From: Silurus meridionalis
Taxonomy: Eukaryota; Chordata; Actinopteri; Siluriformes; Siluridae
NCBI RefSeq assembly: GCF_014805685.1
Contig: NC_060893.1
Span: 18,360,525-18,424,524 of the forward strand
Reading direction: 5' to 3'
Length of the DNA: 64,000 nt
The number at the start of each line of letters is the position of its first letter. Within the stretch, counting starts at the first letter, position 1. Shown here piece after piece: positions 1 through 53,008 of the stretch. The position numbers and the translations under genes were made by a program. The notes beneath the pieces are model-generated. The model did not search any database and had not been told where the DNA came from. It was given only the letters and a program-made list of their open reading frames with translations.

Positions 1-3000
1 GCTTTCAAATTTGTGGTAACGGTCAGGAGAAGAACCTCAGTTGAGTGTGATGGTCAGGTGACTGCAGCCATATGAGGTAAAAGGTATTCATCAAAGGTTT
101 AATGATACTAAAAGGGACAAAATATAAATCCTTTGGTGTATTCAAACCTACAGTGATGACACTCTGCATTAAGTAATACTAAGATCAATTCATCCAAACA
201 TCCAGAATTTCCACTGAGTAAAAAGAAACCATTGTTCACTTGCGAGTTCACTTTAACAGTTTTAAGAGTTTTAGCGTCGTTCTTGCTCTATTTTCTCTCT
301 GTTTGAACTCTTTGAACTCTCTTTTCGAAGTTCAGACATGAAAATTTGATAACAAACAGGCGAAGCGAGCTCTGCAAACGTCCCCACGTTGCTGTCGGTT
401 ACAGATCACTTATCTATCCTGCTTTGGTAAAGCGTAAACAATTACAAATTCATGAGCTACAAGATGTTAAATCCACTAAGGAAAAAAACGTGGAGGTTTC
501 AAAAGAGACATTTTGTGTCCTTGCATTGCTTCTGTATTTTTTACTCGTCATCATTACAGTTCACCGTTACTGTGAGGAGCTCTTAGAACTAACACTATTA
601 TACTTTGCTTTATAGTCTTTTTTACACATATTTATATTGTATATGATATTTGCATTTGACCTGTTTTAGTCTTTCTTCATTGTATTTTCAAGGTCTTTAT
701 TGTCAGTGTCAGTAAATGACATATTGTGCCAATGTGATCAAAGGCAGGATCCTTAATAATAAGATGCTGCCTACTGAGATGACTTTATACAGAGTATTTG
801 AAGTACACGCATCCATCGCTTTTATACACCTAATCCTATAATCCTTTGCATCACCCACCTATAAAGAATTCATATTATAAAAAATAAAGGTAGAATGTCA
901 TACAAAGCTGATTTGCGAGGAAAAGGTTTTTGAGCAAATGTACTTTTGAGATTTTTATCTGTAGTGAGAAACGTTTGATAGCCAATTGGACTTTTTGTGT
1001 TAGCGTTCATTACATCACAGCACTGTAACGTATTCTGGCTTCCAATAGTCTGATCCAAACTATACTATTTGGACACCTGACATTTCCATCCATCTGTGGT
1101 TTTTCCTTAAAATCTGGAGGCACACAACTGTGTAGAATGTCTTCAGATGCCGTAGCATGACATTTTCCCTTCATTAGAACTAAGACACTCAAACCTGTTC
1201 CAGCATGACAATGCCCCCAGTGCACTTTACCTTTACCTGGGATTGAGTAAAAGATCTTGAGTGGCCTGCCATAGAGTTTTGACCTCAACTCTACTGAACA
1301 CCTTTGGGATGAATTGGAACGCTGACTGCACCCCAGACCTCCTCACCCTACATCACTGTGCTAAGACCCTTTGGTTGAATGAGCACACATTTTAACAAGC
1401 ACACTCCAAAATCTAGTGGAACATCTTCCCAGAAGAGTGGAAGATATTATAACACATCTGAATCTTAGGGTCAGGTGTCTACAATCTTTTGTTCATATTA
1501 TTTCCTTTCCACTATTTGCTTAATAAAACATTGTAATTGACAGTCGTCTATTTCAGACTTCTTTAAAATGCTGAAACGTAAGATTCCTCTGTTTTGACTC
1601 AATTTTTATTTACCAATAGCGACAGCTGGCAAATGTGAGACTGGAGCCGTCCTTCGGTTGGCCACATCATCACATCGCAGCAATGTACGAGAGCAAATAT
1701 CTGCTTTCTGAAGTCTTACAGCGTCTCGTTGCTGCAAGGCATTTTTACAGAGTCCAGTCGAGTGATGTGGAAAACATGCAAACAGATTAGGAAAGTGTGT
1801 TCCAGTGCCAAAGCTCCATCAGCGCATCTGCTCGCTTAATTGTTTGATAATTCATTAGCAATGTAACCTTTGGCTAATTTGACATGAGGTATGGAGGAGG
1901 ACTGTTTGTGAGTTGCAGCTCTTTTGTCAGCCGTGTCCTACGCTTTCTGGTCAGAATGCAGAATGTGTTCATCCCGTTGGCACAAAAAAAAAGGTCGGTA
2001 TTTGGCTAAAAGCAGCCAAAATACAGCTTGGATGCTGTCCCTCCTTCTGTGATGTTCTTTCCTTAGAGTCGTACTGTTTGTGTACATGCCTGTACATTTC
2101 TCTGTTGTTTCTGCTGTATTTTGACACTACTGGGTCTGAGATGTATTTCTCCTGGCACAGGGCGCACTGCTCTCCCCACTTGAAGTGCATCGATATGGGA
2201 GTGGGTGTGTGTTTGTATCAGCCAGAGTCTAAGTACATGTTTGTTGTAACTGATACAGATATGATTTTTTGCAGTAAGTAACATTTATTAGTATTATTTT
2301 ATTTACATTTGTATTTGACATATACTTAACCATACTCAGTACAACATGCAGCGAAATCACGGCTGATCCGCGTTATAAAAAGGAATAGAAATTGGAATGA
2401 AAACAATGAACAGTTTGAAATAGATACATAGAAAATTACAATAGAATATACAGTTCAGTATGATACAATGAAATAGATCTGCAATAAAACGAAATATAAT
2501 AAAATTCACCTTTAGTGTTTTCCAGTTTGAAGGTTTGAATTTCCTTTGGCTCTTCCTCATTCTTTGTATTGGAACCTTCAGGGGTGAAAGTGCTTCACTG
2601 ACCACACCAGAGAGAATTTCTTCACTATCTTCCTGGCCTTGGTCCAGCACCACTTGTTGTAGATGGACTTTGGGTCAGGGAGCTCAGTGTGGATGGTATG
2701 TTCATCTGATAGCACCATCCTCCAGAGAGCTTGCCTGTCAAGATGCTCTTAGTGGTTAAGGTGTAAAAGTTTTCTCAAAAGTCTGAGTTGAAACAGACAT
2801 TGTGAGACCGTAATGGATCAGAAGTGTCAAGGAACATTTAATGGATGTTCGGTAATGCTGTGTGCTTCTAACAGTGAACTTCACATGTCGAGTTTAATGT
2901 TTCATGTTTCAGGCTTTAAACAGTAAATGTAATAGAGTTGTGTAGAATCAGTAAGTAAAGGTGAAGGGTCCTTATGTGTCTCAGTTCTCGCAGAATTGAA

Positions 3001-3130
3001 CTGCTCATGAGAATTTCTCTGCTCCACACTCACAAATAATTTTGTGTGACGTTTTGGGGGGATATTTAATGAACACATAAATGAGTAAAACAGCATTAAT
3101 AACCATTCATCCATACTCTCCTCCATTCGC

Positions 3131-3174
<44 letters not shown>

Positions 3175-3192
3175 TCGTTTTTCCTTCTTTAG
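1..3192 (+). other. enox2 intron, 3' part (upstream exon outside window)
   Basis: No further enox2 exon (RRM or following blocks) was found. The stretch holds a Tc1-like relic at 1062-1500, plain unique sequence, and a CT-rich tract at about 3131-3172 that supplies the pyrimidine tract of exon A. Confidence 0.75.
1062..1500 (-). mobile_element. Tc1/mariner-type DNA transposon relic (family A)
   Basis: The left end has TTGGACACCTGAC and the right end, inverted, has GTAGACACCTGAC, which look like terminal repeats. Internal sequence at about 1285-1375 reads in one plus-strand frame as FDLNSTEHLWDELER with stops around it, the usual third-acid block of Tc1-type transposases (DLNPIEHLWDELER). The same family recurs at 11945-12351, 33137-33236 and 34914-35328. 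It is non-functional: stops interrupt every frame. Confidence 0.7.
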
Positions 3193-43797
<40,605 letters not shown>

Positions 43798-44340
43798 ATT
43801 CTTGCCACGAGCGTTAATCCCCAAAGACTGGCACAGCCAGGGCAACTTTTTTATACAAAAAAAAAAACAAGGCCCACAGAGACAAGAAGTGAGTCCTTCA
43901 GATAATATCGGCTTCCTGGTGTGAACCTTGGACATTTTCCTTCAGTTTGGACAGGAAGTGTGGATTCCTGGGCTCTGGCGTGTGTACGTTCTACAGTGTT
44001 TGAGCACAGACTTGTTTGTTTGAGTGTCAGTGTGTATGTTAATGTGTGTGTTTCTTGCTGCCGTACGGAAGGACTGGAGGGAGCCACCGCGATAAAACAG
44101 CACAGACCTGCCGAGGGTTTATCAGAACAGAAGCAGGCTGAACTCTGGACAAAATCATTTACATCACCATTCTTTTACTCTCTTTCTCCTCTTTCATTTT
44201 TATTTTAATTTTTTTTGCATTTTTTTTAATTCAAAGAAAAAGCAAATATATTTCTTTCTTTCCTTCTGTATAGGTTGCTGACAGCATTTTTTTCCCACAT
44301 ATTATGTAAATGTTTGAATAACTTACTATTTTTAAATAAA
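43798..44340 (+). other. enox2: enox2 3' untranslated region
   Basis: Sequence after the TAG runs to a canonical AATAAA at 44335-44340 and contains no competing coding frame. It ends in a T-rich, then A-rich stretch. The true cleavage site cannot be fixed from sequence alone, and a second signal about 500 bp further on would give a longer form. Confidence 0.65.
44335..44340 (+). terminator. polyadenylation signal AATAAA, proximal
   Basis: A canonical AATAAA about 540 bp after the enox2 stop, in TTTTTAAATAAAAAAG. An A-rich run follows directly, and no obvious GT-rich downstream element is seen within 30 bp. Confidence 0.5.
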
Positions 44341-44603
44341 AAAGAACAACACACAACGACACAGAGAATCCTCCGAGCTGTTAATGCAGATGAGGAGCGT
44401 TTTCCACTTTCTCGCTTCAGGAGTGAAAAAAGGCTGTATGTCTTATTTCCTTTTATTTGCCCTGCTCTATTTTCCTTGGCATATTGGGGCAATTGTGATC
44501 ATTTTCTCTTCTCTAGCTCATGCCAACTCGCAGGCTGCAGAAGGTGTTATGTATGTTTTAATAAGCAGGCTTCTATAAAGGCCAACTAACGATTCTGTAG
44601 AGG

Positions 44604-44606
<3 letters not shown>

Positions 44607-44668
<62 letters not shown>
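44607..44668. repeat. (GT)n microsatellite
   Basis: About 60 bp of GT. Confidence 0.95.
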
Positions 44669-44673
<5 letters not shown>

Positions 44674-44844
44674 ATTAACAGGATGTGTGAGCTGTGTCTT
44701 AAAACACAACAACCAAAATTCACCTGCAATATGCAATTTATTCATTTTCCATCCCCTCTCCTGACAAAAGCGAGGCCGATTTGTCCTCATCAGCCCCCTC
44801 CATCTGCTCAGCCCATATGTGTGAACATTTCTCCCCTGTGAATT

Positions 44845-44850
44845 AATAAA
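44845..44850 (+). terminator. polyadenylation signal AATAAA, distal candidate
   Basis: A second canonical AATAAA in GAATTAATAAAAGG, about 1.05 kb after the stop. A GT array (44607-44668) lies between the two signals. Use of this site would put the GT repeat inside the long 3'UTR. Confidence 0.35.
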
Positions 44851-45029
44851 AGGTCATGAGGTAACCCTCTGACCACCCCAACCTATCCCCCAGCCCCCCA
44901 AACACACACACACCAGACACAGAAAAAGGAAATGAAGGTAGTGTGCAGAGAGACTTTAATAGTCTCTTTGCACAAGGGATGGGATCTATATGTATCTATA
45001 TGTAGGGCAGGTGAACAGAAAGCATAGAG

Positions 45030-45031
<2 letters not shown>

Positions 45032-45068
<37 letters not shown>
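45032..45068. repeat. (CA)n microsatellite
   Basis: About 37 bp of CA. Confidence 0.95.
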
Positions 45069-45071
<3 letters not shown>

Positions 45072-46016
45072 CTCACCACAAGCGTTTTTGTTAGAGCACT
45101 GGAATGCTGGGAGCTGCAGAGTTTGCAGCTTTAACGGCCCTGTATGTGAGTCAGCCTTCAAGCTCAGCTTTGTTATCAGTGTAAGCTTTTCCCACACGCC
45201 CTAATCAGCACTTTCTGAAGCTGTGAACGCTTGTGCCTATAGTGTGCTGTTAACTAAACCTCCACACCACTTGGATCCTGGTTCCTGAGGGACGTTGTTT
45301 GCCGAACTGTAACCGATAGTGTGATATGTAAACATTACAGAGGCTTTGTCCCCATGTTTTTCTCCGTAAAGGATCAGTTCTACATGAATGAGACGTGTTC
45401 AGGTCTGACGTTCACAACAGTTTTTACCATCTTTCTGGAATGTCTCCATATGATTTCAACAAGCCATGATGGCCGTCTCGGTAAGAGGCACTTGGAGTGA
45501 AACCCGATCGTTTTTTGTCCAGCTGCAGCTGATTTTCACTATTCTTCTCTCCGTTCACAGCTTGTGTTCGCTGTAATCTATGAGAGGAACCGCTCTGAGA
45601 GCTGGCTTTCAATAATGAGTCTTCTGTTCTTGGCATCACACAAAAACATAAACACGGGACTAATTAGACCTAGCCTCTGTCCCCATGAGACACGTTTCCC
45701 ATTCGGTGTTGTATGCTCAGTTCAGCAAAACTGAGGCTCCCTCATTAATTTAGCTCTGAGGAGAGCTAAAAGTGGTGCTGTGATTTCTTCTTCAGCAAAG
45801 TCTTTTGAAGAGTTTAGACATTGCATCCCTGAGTCTTGGTTTCGCCTGAAAGATATCCGAATTGCCCACAGCAGGAATGAAGTAAACGAATAAAGTGTAG
45901 CTGTGTCATGTCGGTTCCATCGTCTCAGTCAGAGCTCAATTTTCTCCACGGATCGTTCTTGTCAACTGGAATCAGCTGGATGTGAGGCATTTCTGATCAT
46001 GTCATCCTTGTCAAAA

Positions 46017-46234
46017 CTTTCTTTCAGCTTCACCCGTTAGGGGTCGCCACAGCGGATCCACCGCACGTTTTGATTTGGCATATGTTTTTACGCTGGATGC
46101 TCTTCCTAACGCAGCCCTCCCTATTTATCCGGGCTTGGGACCGGCACTGAAAGTGGCTGTGGTTGGTTCCCTGACCGGGATCGAACCCGGGCCGCAGCGG
46201 TGAGAGCACCGCATCCTAACCACTAGACCACCAG
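46017..46234 (-). mobile_element. tRNA-Glu-headed SINE, full-length copy
   Basis: Read on the minus strand: a tRNA-Glu-like head (CTGGTGGTCTAGTGGTTAGG; B box GGGTTCGATCCCGG), a body ending GGGCTGCGTTAGGAAGAGC...CCAGCGTAAAAAC, then a tail that includes the complement of TTAGGGGTCGCCACAGCGG (46037-46055). That tail is the same as the 3' end of the LINE at 56041. Flanks GTCATCCTTGTCA and GTCATGATTGTCA (11 of 13 equal) may be a decayed target-site duplication. Confidence 0.88.
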
Positions 46235-46244
46235 GTCATGATTG

Positions 46245-46410
46245 TCAGCTCAGTGATTAAGATGTTGGACTCCAACTTATTGAATGTTCTCAGTTCAAAT
46301 CCCAGGACCATCATGCTGGCCAAGGCCAGTAACTCTCATATGCCCTGTTGTAAAAATGGCATAATTGTATATAAATTTCAGCAAAATGCCATAAACATAA
46401 GAGATTAGCC
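46245..46410 (+). mobile_element. diverged tRNA-SINE next to the Glu-SINE
   Basis: GCTCAGTGATTAAGATGTTG and CAGTTCAAATCCCAGGAC stand for A and B boxes. The tail has AAATGCCATAAACATAAG, like the SINE at 21245. Confidence 0.6.
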
Positions 46411-47861
46411 CCTAACGCAGTAATGGTTAATAGCAGTGTGGGCCAGTGTGTCAGTTTTGAACCTCTGAGCTAAAAACATCCACTTTTTTGCTCCGTCCCT
46501 GTGAAGAAGAATGCCGTTTTAAGGCTGAACCCATAGAGACTCCAGACTGTCACCACTTCCACAATAATGCAACAAAAAACACACAAAAAAAACAGAGCGC
46601 TAATTACTGATTTAACAGCACCCCCTTTTGGTTGGAGACAGAAGTGCTGGCGAGGTCAATTTCCTTTATTTTCCTTCCTTTCGCTTGTGCAAGCCCAAGT
46701 GGCGGTGTTTCATCCTGGCAGTGCTTCTTTGTTGTGACTGATATTAAGAGCTGGCTTTTGCTTTGCTCTCAGGCTCGACCCGCCTCATTCATTTATGGAT
46801 GTGCAAACGTGTGAAATGCAGATTTACTCTTGCACCTTTGTGGCAGAATCCTGAAGGAAAGGCAGCTTGCACTTCCCTACTGTCAAACATTGAAGGAACA
46901 CGTGCACATGCACTGTTCATAGAGAAAGGAATCACACACCAAATCCAGTTTCTGTACAGGTCTCGCTGAATCAGTAGACAGTCACAAGAGACGATAGAAG
47001 AAGCTTGTTTTAAAGGTCAGGACCACATCAAATGATCTCTAACAGCACTGGATCCTGCAGTCAGGACTCCGTGGAGCGACTTGCTTTTATTAAGTCTGGC
47101 AATGCTGGTGTGTGACACATCAGTGCAAAGGTGCTTTTGCTAATAATGACATGGGAAGTCTCCTGAGTGGTACATTTCTTTTAAGGGTTGGATGATTGCT
47201 GTTTCTTTACTAATCAACCAGTAATACGTGTCTGACTATAAGTCTGTAGTTAAACCGAAAACAATATATACTTTCAGGGCAGTGAAATTTAAGGGCTTTA
47301 TTATTTAAGTCGAACTGCACACATAGACAGGCTACAAAAATAAATCCGCCCGAAATAATAAATCTGTTTATCATATTACCCTATTCAAGCTTGTACAATG
47401 CAGTCACGTGTATGAGCTGGTCGTTCAGCTGAAACTAAAATCACGCAGCATGGAAGATTCTTACAATTTATGTCTAGAGCAGTATCTGGCAGGTTTTTCT
47501 ACCAATATTCAATTCCAGCCTCAGTGTTGTCCAAATAGAAGTCTATATCAGCCTCTCAGAGCTGGCTTGCGATGCTGAGTGGACTCTTCAATCATTGTGT
47601 AGGTGTTGGAAAGTGATATGCCACCTGCAGCTCTGAAACACACTTTCATAAAGCGATATTTGGACTAGATTATACTCTGCATTGTTTACATTTTATTTAG
47701 ATTTAAAAGACATAAAACGTAACTTCCGAATAGATTCCTTAAGTAGTGGACATGAGTAGGAGTGAAGAACACACTTGTTCACTTCATGCAATTAATATCA
47801 TTGTTTATTGGTCTTATTGGATGGACTTCATCTACTGCCTTCTGCCAGTTTGATCTCACTG

Positions 47862-48060
47862 CAGAGGTGGACAATGAGGAAGTAAATGTAATTTGTTACT
47901 GTACTTAAGTAGCTTTTTCACGTGTCTGTACTTTACTGAAGTATTTCCACTTGGGGAGACTTTTACTGTAACGTCACTACATTTCAAAGTCAAATTTTTA
48001 TACTTTTTATATTATAATTATCTTTTAATGAAAATCACTGGTGAATCTGCTGGCATTTTA
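47862..48060 (+). mobile_element. MITE-like fragment, CTTAAGTA family
   Basis: Begins CAGAGGTGGACAATGAGG and has TTACTGTACTTAAGTAGCTT and CATTTCAAAGTCAAATTT, shared with the 30905 and 53009 copies. Confidence 0.6.
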
Positions 48061-51000
48061 GAAACTGGTGTAATCATGTGATTCTTTACGCTAATAGTAT
48101 TCATGTTAATAAACTGGTTCTGCTCTCTGGGTGGTAACTGTTGAAAATTCCTTCCTCCTTTTGTGATACGAAGCAGTTGAATACGTGTTTAATACGTGTT
48201 TAACTCATCAAGGTCTCAAAACACTTTGCATGACTTCAATTGGAAAAAAAATCTAAGCTCGGGTTTAGGAGCGGGTTTACATCATATTAAAAAAACCTGA
48301 ACGTCACTTGGTCATTTTTGTTCCACTTTCTCATGACCTTAGATTAAGGATCTTTCCCATTTGACAACTTTGAGCAGCATTTCACAACTATTGTGTCATT
48401 GTTTCGTGGGTATTTTCTCGCAGGCAGCTGTTGTGCAATTGAAGAAAATTCACTATTGTGCATGGCAGGGGTTTAAATGAAGTATAAAATCTTCACTATA
48501 TGCCTCCTGGGTGAGAGAACCGCTGAACCAATCAGACAACAAGAGAGTTGTTCAAAAACACTGTAGTGTAGCTCCATGGAGCATCTGTATGACAACACAA
48601 CATCAGAAGATACTGTGCATGTCCTAATAAATTTCAGGTCAACTCCAGATCCTTGTGCAGGAATTGAAGAACATCGCCCAATCTCATATCCTTCTCTTAT
48701 ACTGTTATACTGAGTCTCCTGTTTTCGTTTCAGGTGGAATGGTTGCAACAAGTGATATCTCTGTTATACATCACAATTTTCTTCTGTTACCAAAGAGATC
48801 TTTCAAAAGGACAGCTCCTCAAAGCTCCAATCAAGATACATCCACCGTAAAAACAGATTTTCTCTGGTCCTGTGCTTGTAATGATGAATTTTCTATCTGG
48901 GTTACGACATGGTGTAATCAGAGCTCCTGATTGTGTTGAAAGTGAAATGCCAGAGCTCCTGATGCCTATAGCTGCTTCTAATGAGTGACACTTGAACCAT
49001 CTTGCTGCATTCATCATCTCCTTGACCTTTCCCAAGAGCGCTGAAGTATCAATCTTCATACTGACATTGATTATATCTGAACTGTCAAGAACTGTATTTT
49101 TAGAAAAGATGTGCTAGGTCTTATTTCTGGCCTTGAATCAAAGGTGTGTTTAAAATGCACTGGAAGAAAAAAATCAGCAAGTGATAATCATTCGAATGGA
49201 GTCCAACTGATCTTGTATTTCTGGTTATACAATTACAGTGAACTAAATATAAAATTAATAACTAGACATTTTTCAGGTTTTAATAATGATCATGTTCTGC
49301 TGCCATTTATTCTAATGCTTGAAATGAGTAAAAACAACAACAATATTGGTATGTTCCAGTTATAATGACCTCAAAATTAAAAATAAATTCACATTTAATA
49401 TACTTTCATTTACATATTTTGCATTGCAAGGTTTTTTTCTGTTTGTTTATCTTCTGAGGGCCAAATATTTGATTATGTGCCAACTTCATACAGAACATAC
49501 CTCAGCACCCAGGATACAATTAGCTGCTGAAAGGTTTCTCGTCAAAACTCTTCAACAATCTCTCTGCCTATTTACTAAAGATCTTTTCATTCACCTGAAA
49601 TTGATTGAAATTCTCAACTAAATTAATTTTACCACACATTTAATTGAGTAAATGAATATTTCCTGTTTTATCACAGAGGACATGGAATGCTTTTATATAA
49701 GTATGCATAGAGGAACTTTTGTGTTGTTGTTGTTGGGGGTTTTTTTTGGACAAAGCAGTTGTTCACTAAACTTCAGCAATCATCCTTGATCACACGTTTA
49801 CCAGTACCAACCGAAGCAGAGAGACGATGAGCATGCAATTGTCATCTGCTGTGAGTACATCACTGTTGGGTGTGTTTCCCTTAATTCAGGTTCATTAAGT
49901 CTCTGTCTTCATCACAGTCTGCCTTTAATGAGTTGTGATCTATGACTGTGCCATCTAATAAAGATCTTGAGGACATGTGGAGACAGAATGGTACCTGACA
50001 GTGTGAAATCTTCCGCTGAGCGCTCGAGTGACCCCTCATTAAAACGGACTGATGGGCTCTCCCTCTGTCGTCACCGTTCCTCTTTCCTGATGATGATTGG
50101 AATCTACATGGCCAGTCAGAAACTACGGAGAAGAAAACCACAGCCGTGGTTGTGAGCTTCCCCTGATTTTATGTCCCACTTGAACCAATGTTTTTGGAGA
50201 AATCTATCTGATATAAGGGTTGAGCCAGGCTTTACTTAGGCTTGTGGTGGAATAACAGAATTGGCCAAGAACCTGTGTGTCGAAGGGGTCAGTATGAGCG
50301 TGTACAGCTGGACCAACTGGACTGATGTGGATAGGAGGAAAATGATCATCCTTACTTTCTTATGGATGAGATTAACTATGTAGATCCATGAATAGATTCA
50401 GCTCTTCCTCATTTCAGATTATTCTGTTAATCCTGATTACATTTTTTCACGTTTTTGACTGATTGAACTGAGCAGTAAAGGTTAAGGACCTGGGACTAGC
50501 AGCATAAATCCTTAACCACATCCTCCTACTGGTATAATGGACATTATTCCAGGCAAATTTCTGGGAAAACAATCCCACATAAACACCATGAACACCAACA
50601 TGTGATTGCACAACAATTCTTTCCCCAAATATCAGTAATGTGGCAAAAAAATCTAAAGAGTGTTCGTTGCACTGATTTAGTCAGAGGGATGAATGATTTC
50701 ATTTCCAGATTCACATCAGAGTCACTGGAATAAAGCATGATTTTTGAACAGGAAAATAATTATAACTGATATAAAGTGTAGTTACTGTTACCACCCTGAA
50801 CATTTTTCAACATCAGCTTGGTCCATCGTGTCAAGGTGTTTCTAAACATATGCGCTGTATCCTGAGAGAAGGAGCAACCTGATGCTACTTGTTAATAATC
50901 TGACTTAATAATCTATCTTCTGCTGCAGGTATTCACTGCAGTACTGGATGTGAGGTATTACACAGGAGAGAGAGCCAGTCGAAGCCACTGCATTCCATGT

Positions 51001-51836
51001 GTCTTCTCTCTGATTCATTTTCAGGCCTTCCTGCCTCCCTTTTCTTTTTTCTTCATTCCTCAACCCTCACCATGGTAACCCAAAAGTGGAGACGTGATGG
51101 ATTCTTGCAGCCCAGTCGTGAGACGGCACACATCATGAATCTGCCTGGAAATTGATAGGGAAATCTGAATGCACTTCATCGATCGCCTGCATTCAGCAAA
51201 TTTCCCAGCTCAGTAAAGTGAGACAGCTTAAATGACTTCTCTGCGTTTTTTATGTACAGTTCGGAGTAGCACTCGAGCATTCTGACAAGACCTCTAAAAT
51301 ATGTGCCCTCTCTCAGATAAGACACACTGTGAGCTTTTCCGACGTTGTGCTTGAAACATTTTCTTCCAGAAGATGGTTTAAGTGTTGCTGGCGCACGTCT
51401 ATGTAGCTCGTTCAAAACATTTCGGGTCTGTCTTAATGGTTTGTGCACCAATGAATGGTCAGTTGTGCAGAAAAAAAACAGCCCATAACAACACTAATGT
51501 ACAAATTTTCTGCCTCATAACAAACCCCCAGCCTCTTTCTTGTTCACAGTGTAATGTAGCGTTTAATCACACAAGTGCCGCGTATTAACCGTCAGCCTGA
51601 AGTCTTTTTCATCACTGTTTTAATGGGGAGGATTATCAGAGTCGCTCTCTTCTTGCTTCAGTGTCTGAATATGAAACTAAAGCTCTAAGGATTGTACCTC
51701 ACATAAGCTGCACTCGTTTAACCTCTGTGAATTTGAATAAATGGATTAATTTCACTGTTATAGAAACATCACACCTGAAGGGTCAGTGCTGTTTGATATT
51801 ACACACATTCGCTCAGCTGCAAGGACACGATTCCTA

Positions 51837-51839
<3 letters not shown>

Positions 51840-51900
<61 letters not shown>
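51840..51900. repeat. (GT)n microsatellite
   Basis: About 60 bp of GT. Confidence 0.95.
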
Positions 51901-51902
<2 letters not shown>

Positions 51903-52373
51903 AGAGACATGTAGCTCAAGGGGTAAACAATGTAATGGAATATATAAGTATATTAATACCAGGAATTTGGGCCGCCTGCTCTTCATCTCGTCGAGGAGTT
52001 GTGTTGCATGTACAGATCCACAGGCAAACTCGCTCCATTAATGATCAATGCAATTAGCTTTGGAATTAGACAGTCATAAAGTGACACCGTTTGTATTAAA
52101 TAATGGGACATTTAATAAACATCATTTTTTTTATTTAAACACTGGATGTATCAGGTTGAATTGGATGCATGTTATATGGCAAACGGACACCAGGGTGCTT
52201 TTTTTTTTTAACCACAAATGGTTGATTTATATGTTCATTCGTCGATCTTTAGAAAACTTATCCCAGTGTGGGCCACTGGGAATGCAGAGCCCATCACCCA
52301 GATCACTAGGTGTGGGGCAGTAACATACTTAATCATTTAAACACATTCACATATTCATTCACACTTATGGGTA

Positions 52374-52557
52374 TGTTCCCTGGTGGTCTAGTGGTTAGGA
52401 TGCGGCGCTCTCACCGCTGCGGCCCGGGTTCGATCCCTGGTCAGGGAACCAACCCCAGCCACTCTTAGTGCCAGTCCCAAGCCCGGATAAATGGGGAGGG
52501 TTGCGTTAGGAAGGGCATCCAGCGTAAAAACATGTGCCAGGGTTAGAAAGAAAGTTT
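52374..52557 (+). mobile_element. tRNA-Glu-headed SINE with perfect target-site duplication
   Basis: The head at 52377-52447 resembles tRNA-Glu: A box TGGTCTAGTGG, anticodon-loop region CGCTCTCAC, B box GGTTCGATCC. The body matches the minus-strand copy at 46017 through AGGAAGGGCATCCAGCGTAA. It then ends early, in GGTTAGAAAGAAAG, without the LINE-like tail. It is flanked by a 17-bp duplication ATTCACACTTATGGGTA (52357-52373 and 52558-52574), which proves insertion by target-primed retroposition. Confidence 0.95.
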
Positions 52558-53008
52558 ATTCACACTTATGGGTAACTTATTCTAGTCATCTTAACATAGA
52601 TGAATGGATGAATGATAAATGAATAGATGGATAGATGTCAATACCATTTATTAAGAATGATGCATAGCACAACATGCTATGTAGCATACATTCGGGTTAC
52701 TCAATAAGCTGTGGTGGACTTCATAATTATTTTCACCCTTTACGAAAATAAGCAATAAAATACAAAAAGTATAACAAATGCAAAGTGAGCTTTAATGTGT
52801 AACACATGCAATATGGTGTTATGAGCTCGAACATACAGACAATAAAAACATGGTGGCATGATGACTAAATTATAATTAGGTGTAAAAAAAAAGTGTGTGA
52901 ATCTGGTGCGTTTTGCCGTGATCTCACCTCCAGCCAGTGTTCCCACTGCAAATCTGACCGTATTCTTGAGGTTAATAAAAATGGATGGTGCTGATGATTC
53001 TGGAAAAC

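Larger units (their letters stand above)
44351..46000. other. region downstream of enox2, no gene seen
   Basis: Unique sequence with a GT array (44607-44668), the distal AATAAA and a CA array (45032-45068). Short open frames here look random. Confidence 0.7.
46411..52356. other. intergenic stretch without recognised gene
   Basis: Apart from a MITE piece at 47862-48060 and a GT array at 51840-51900 I see no gene. Open frames of 60-90 codons on both strands show no family features. Scattered AT-rich unique sequence makes up the rest. Confidence 0.6.

Noticed and set aside
48473..49621. Cluster of 84-92-codon frames on both strands
   Set aside because: No similarity to a family, no codon bias and no splice-site pattern; expected by chance in AT-rich DNA of this length.
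52377..52447. Possible functional tRNA-Glu gene
   Set aside because: The head resembles tRNA-Glu but is followed by a SINE body, sits between target-site duplications, and has a second copy at 46168-46234.
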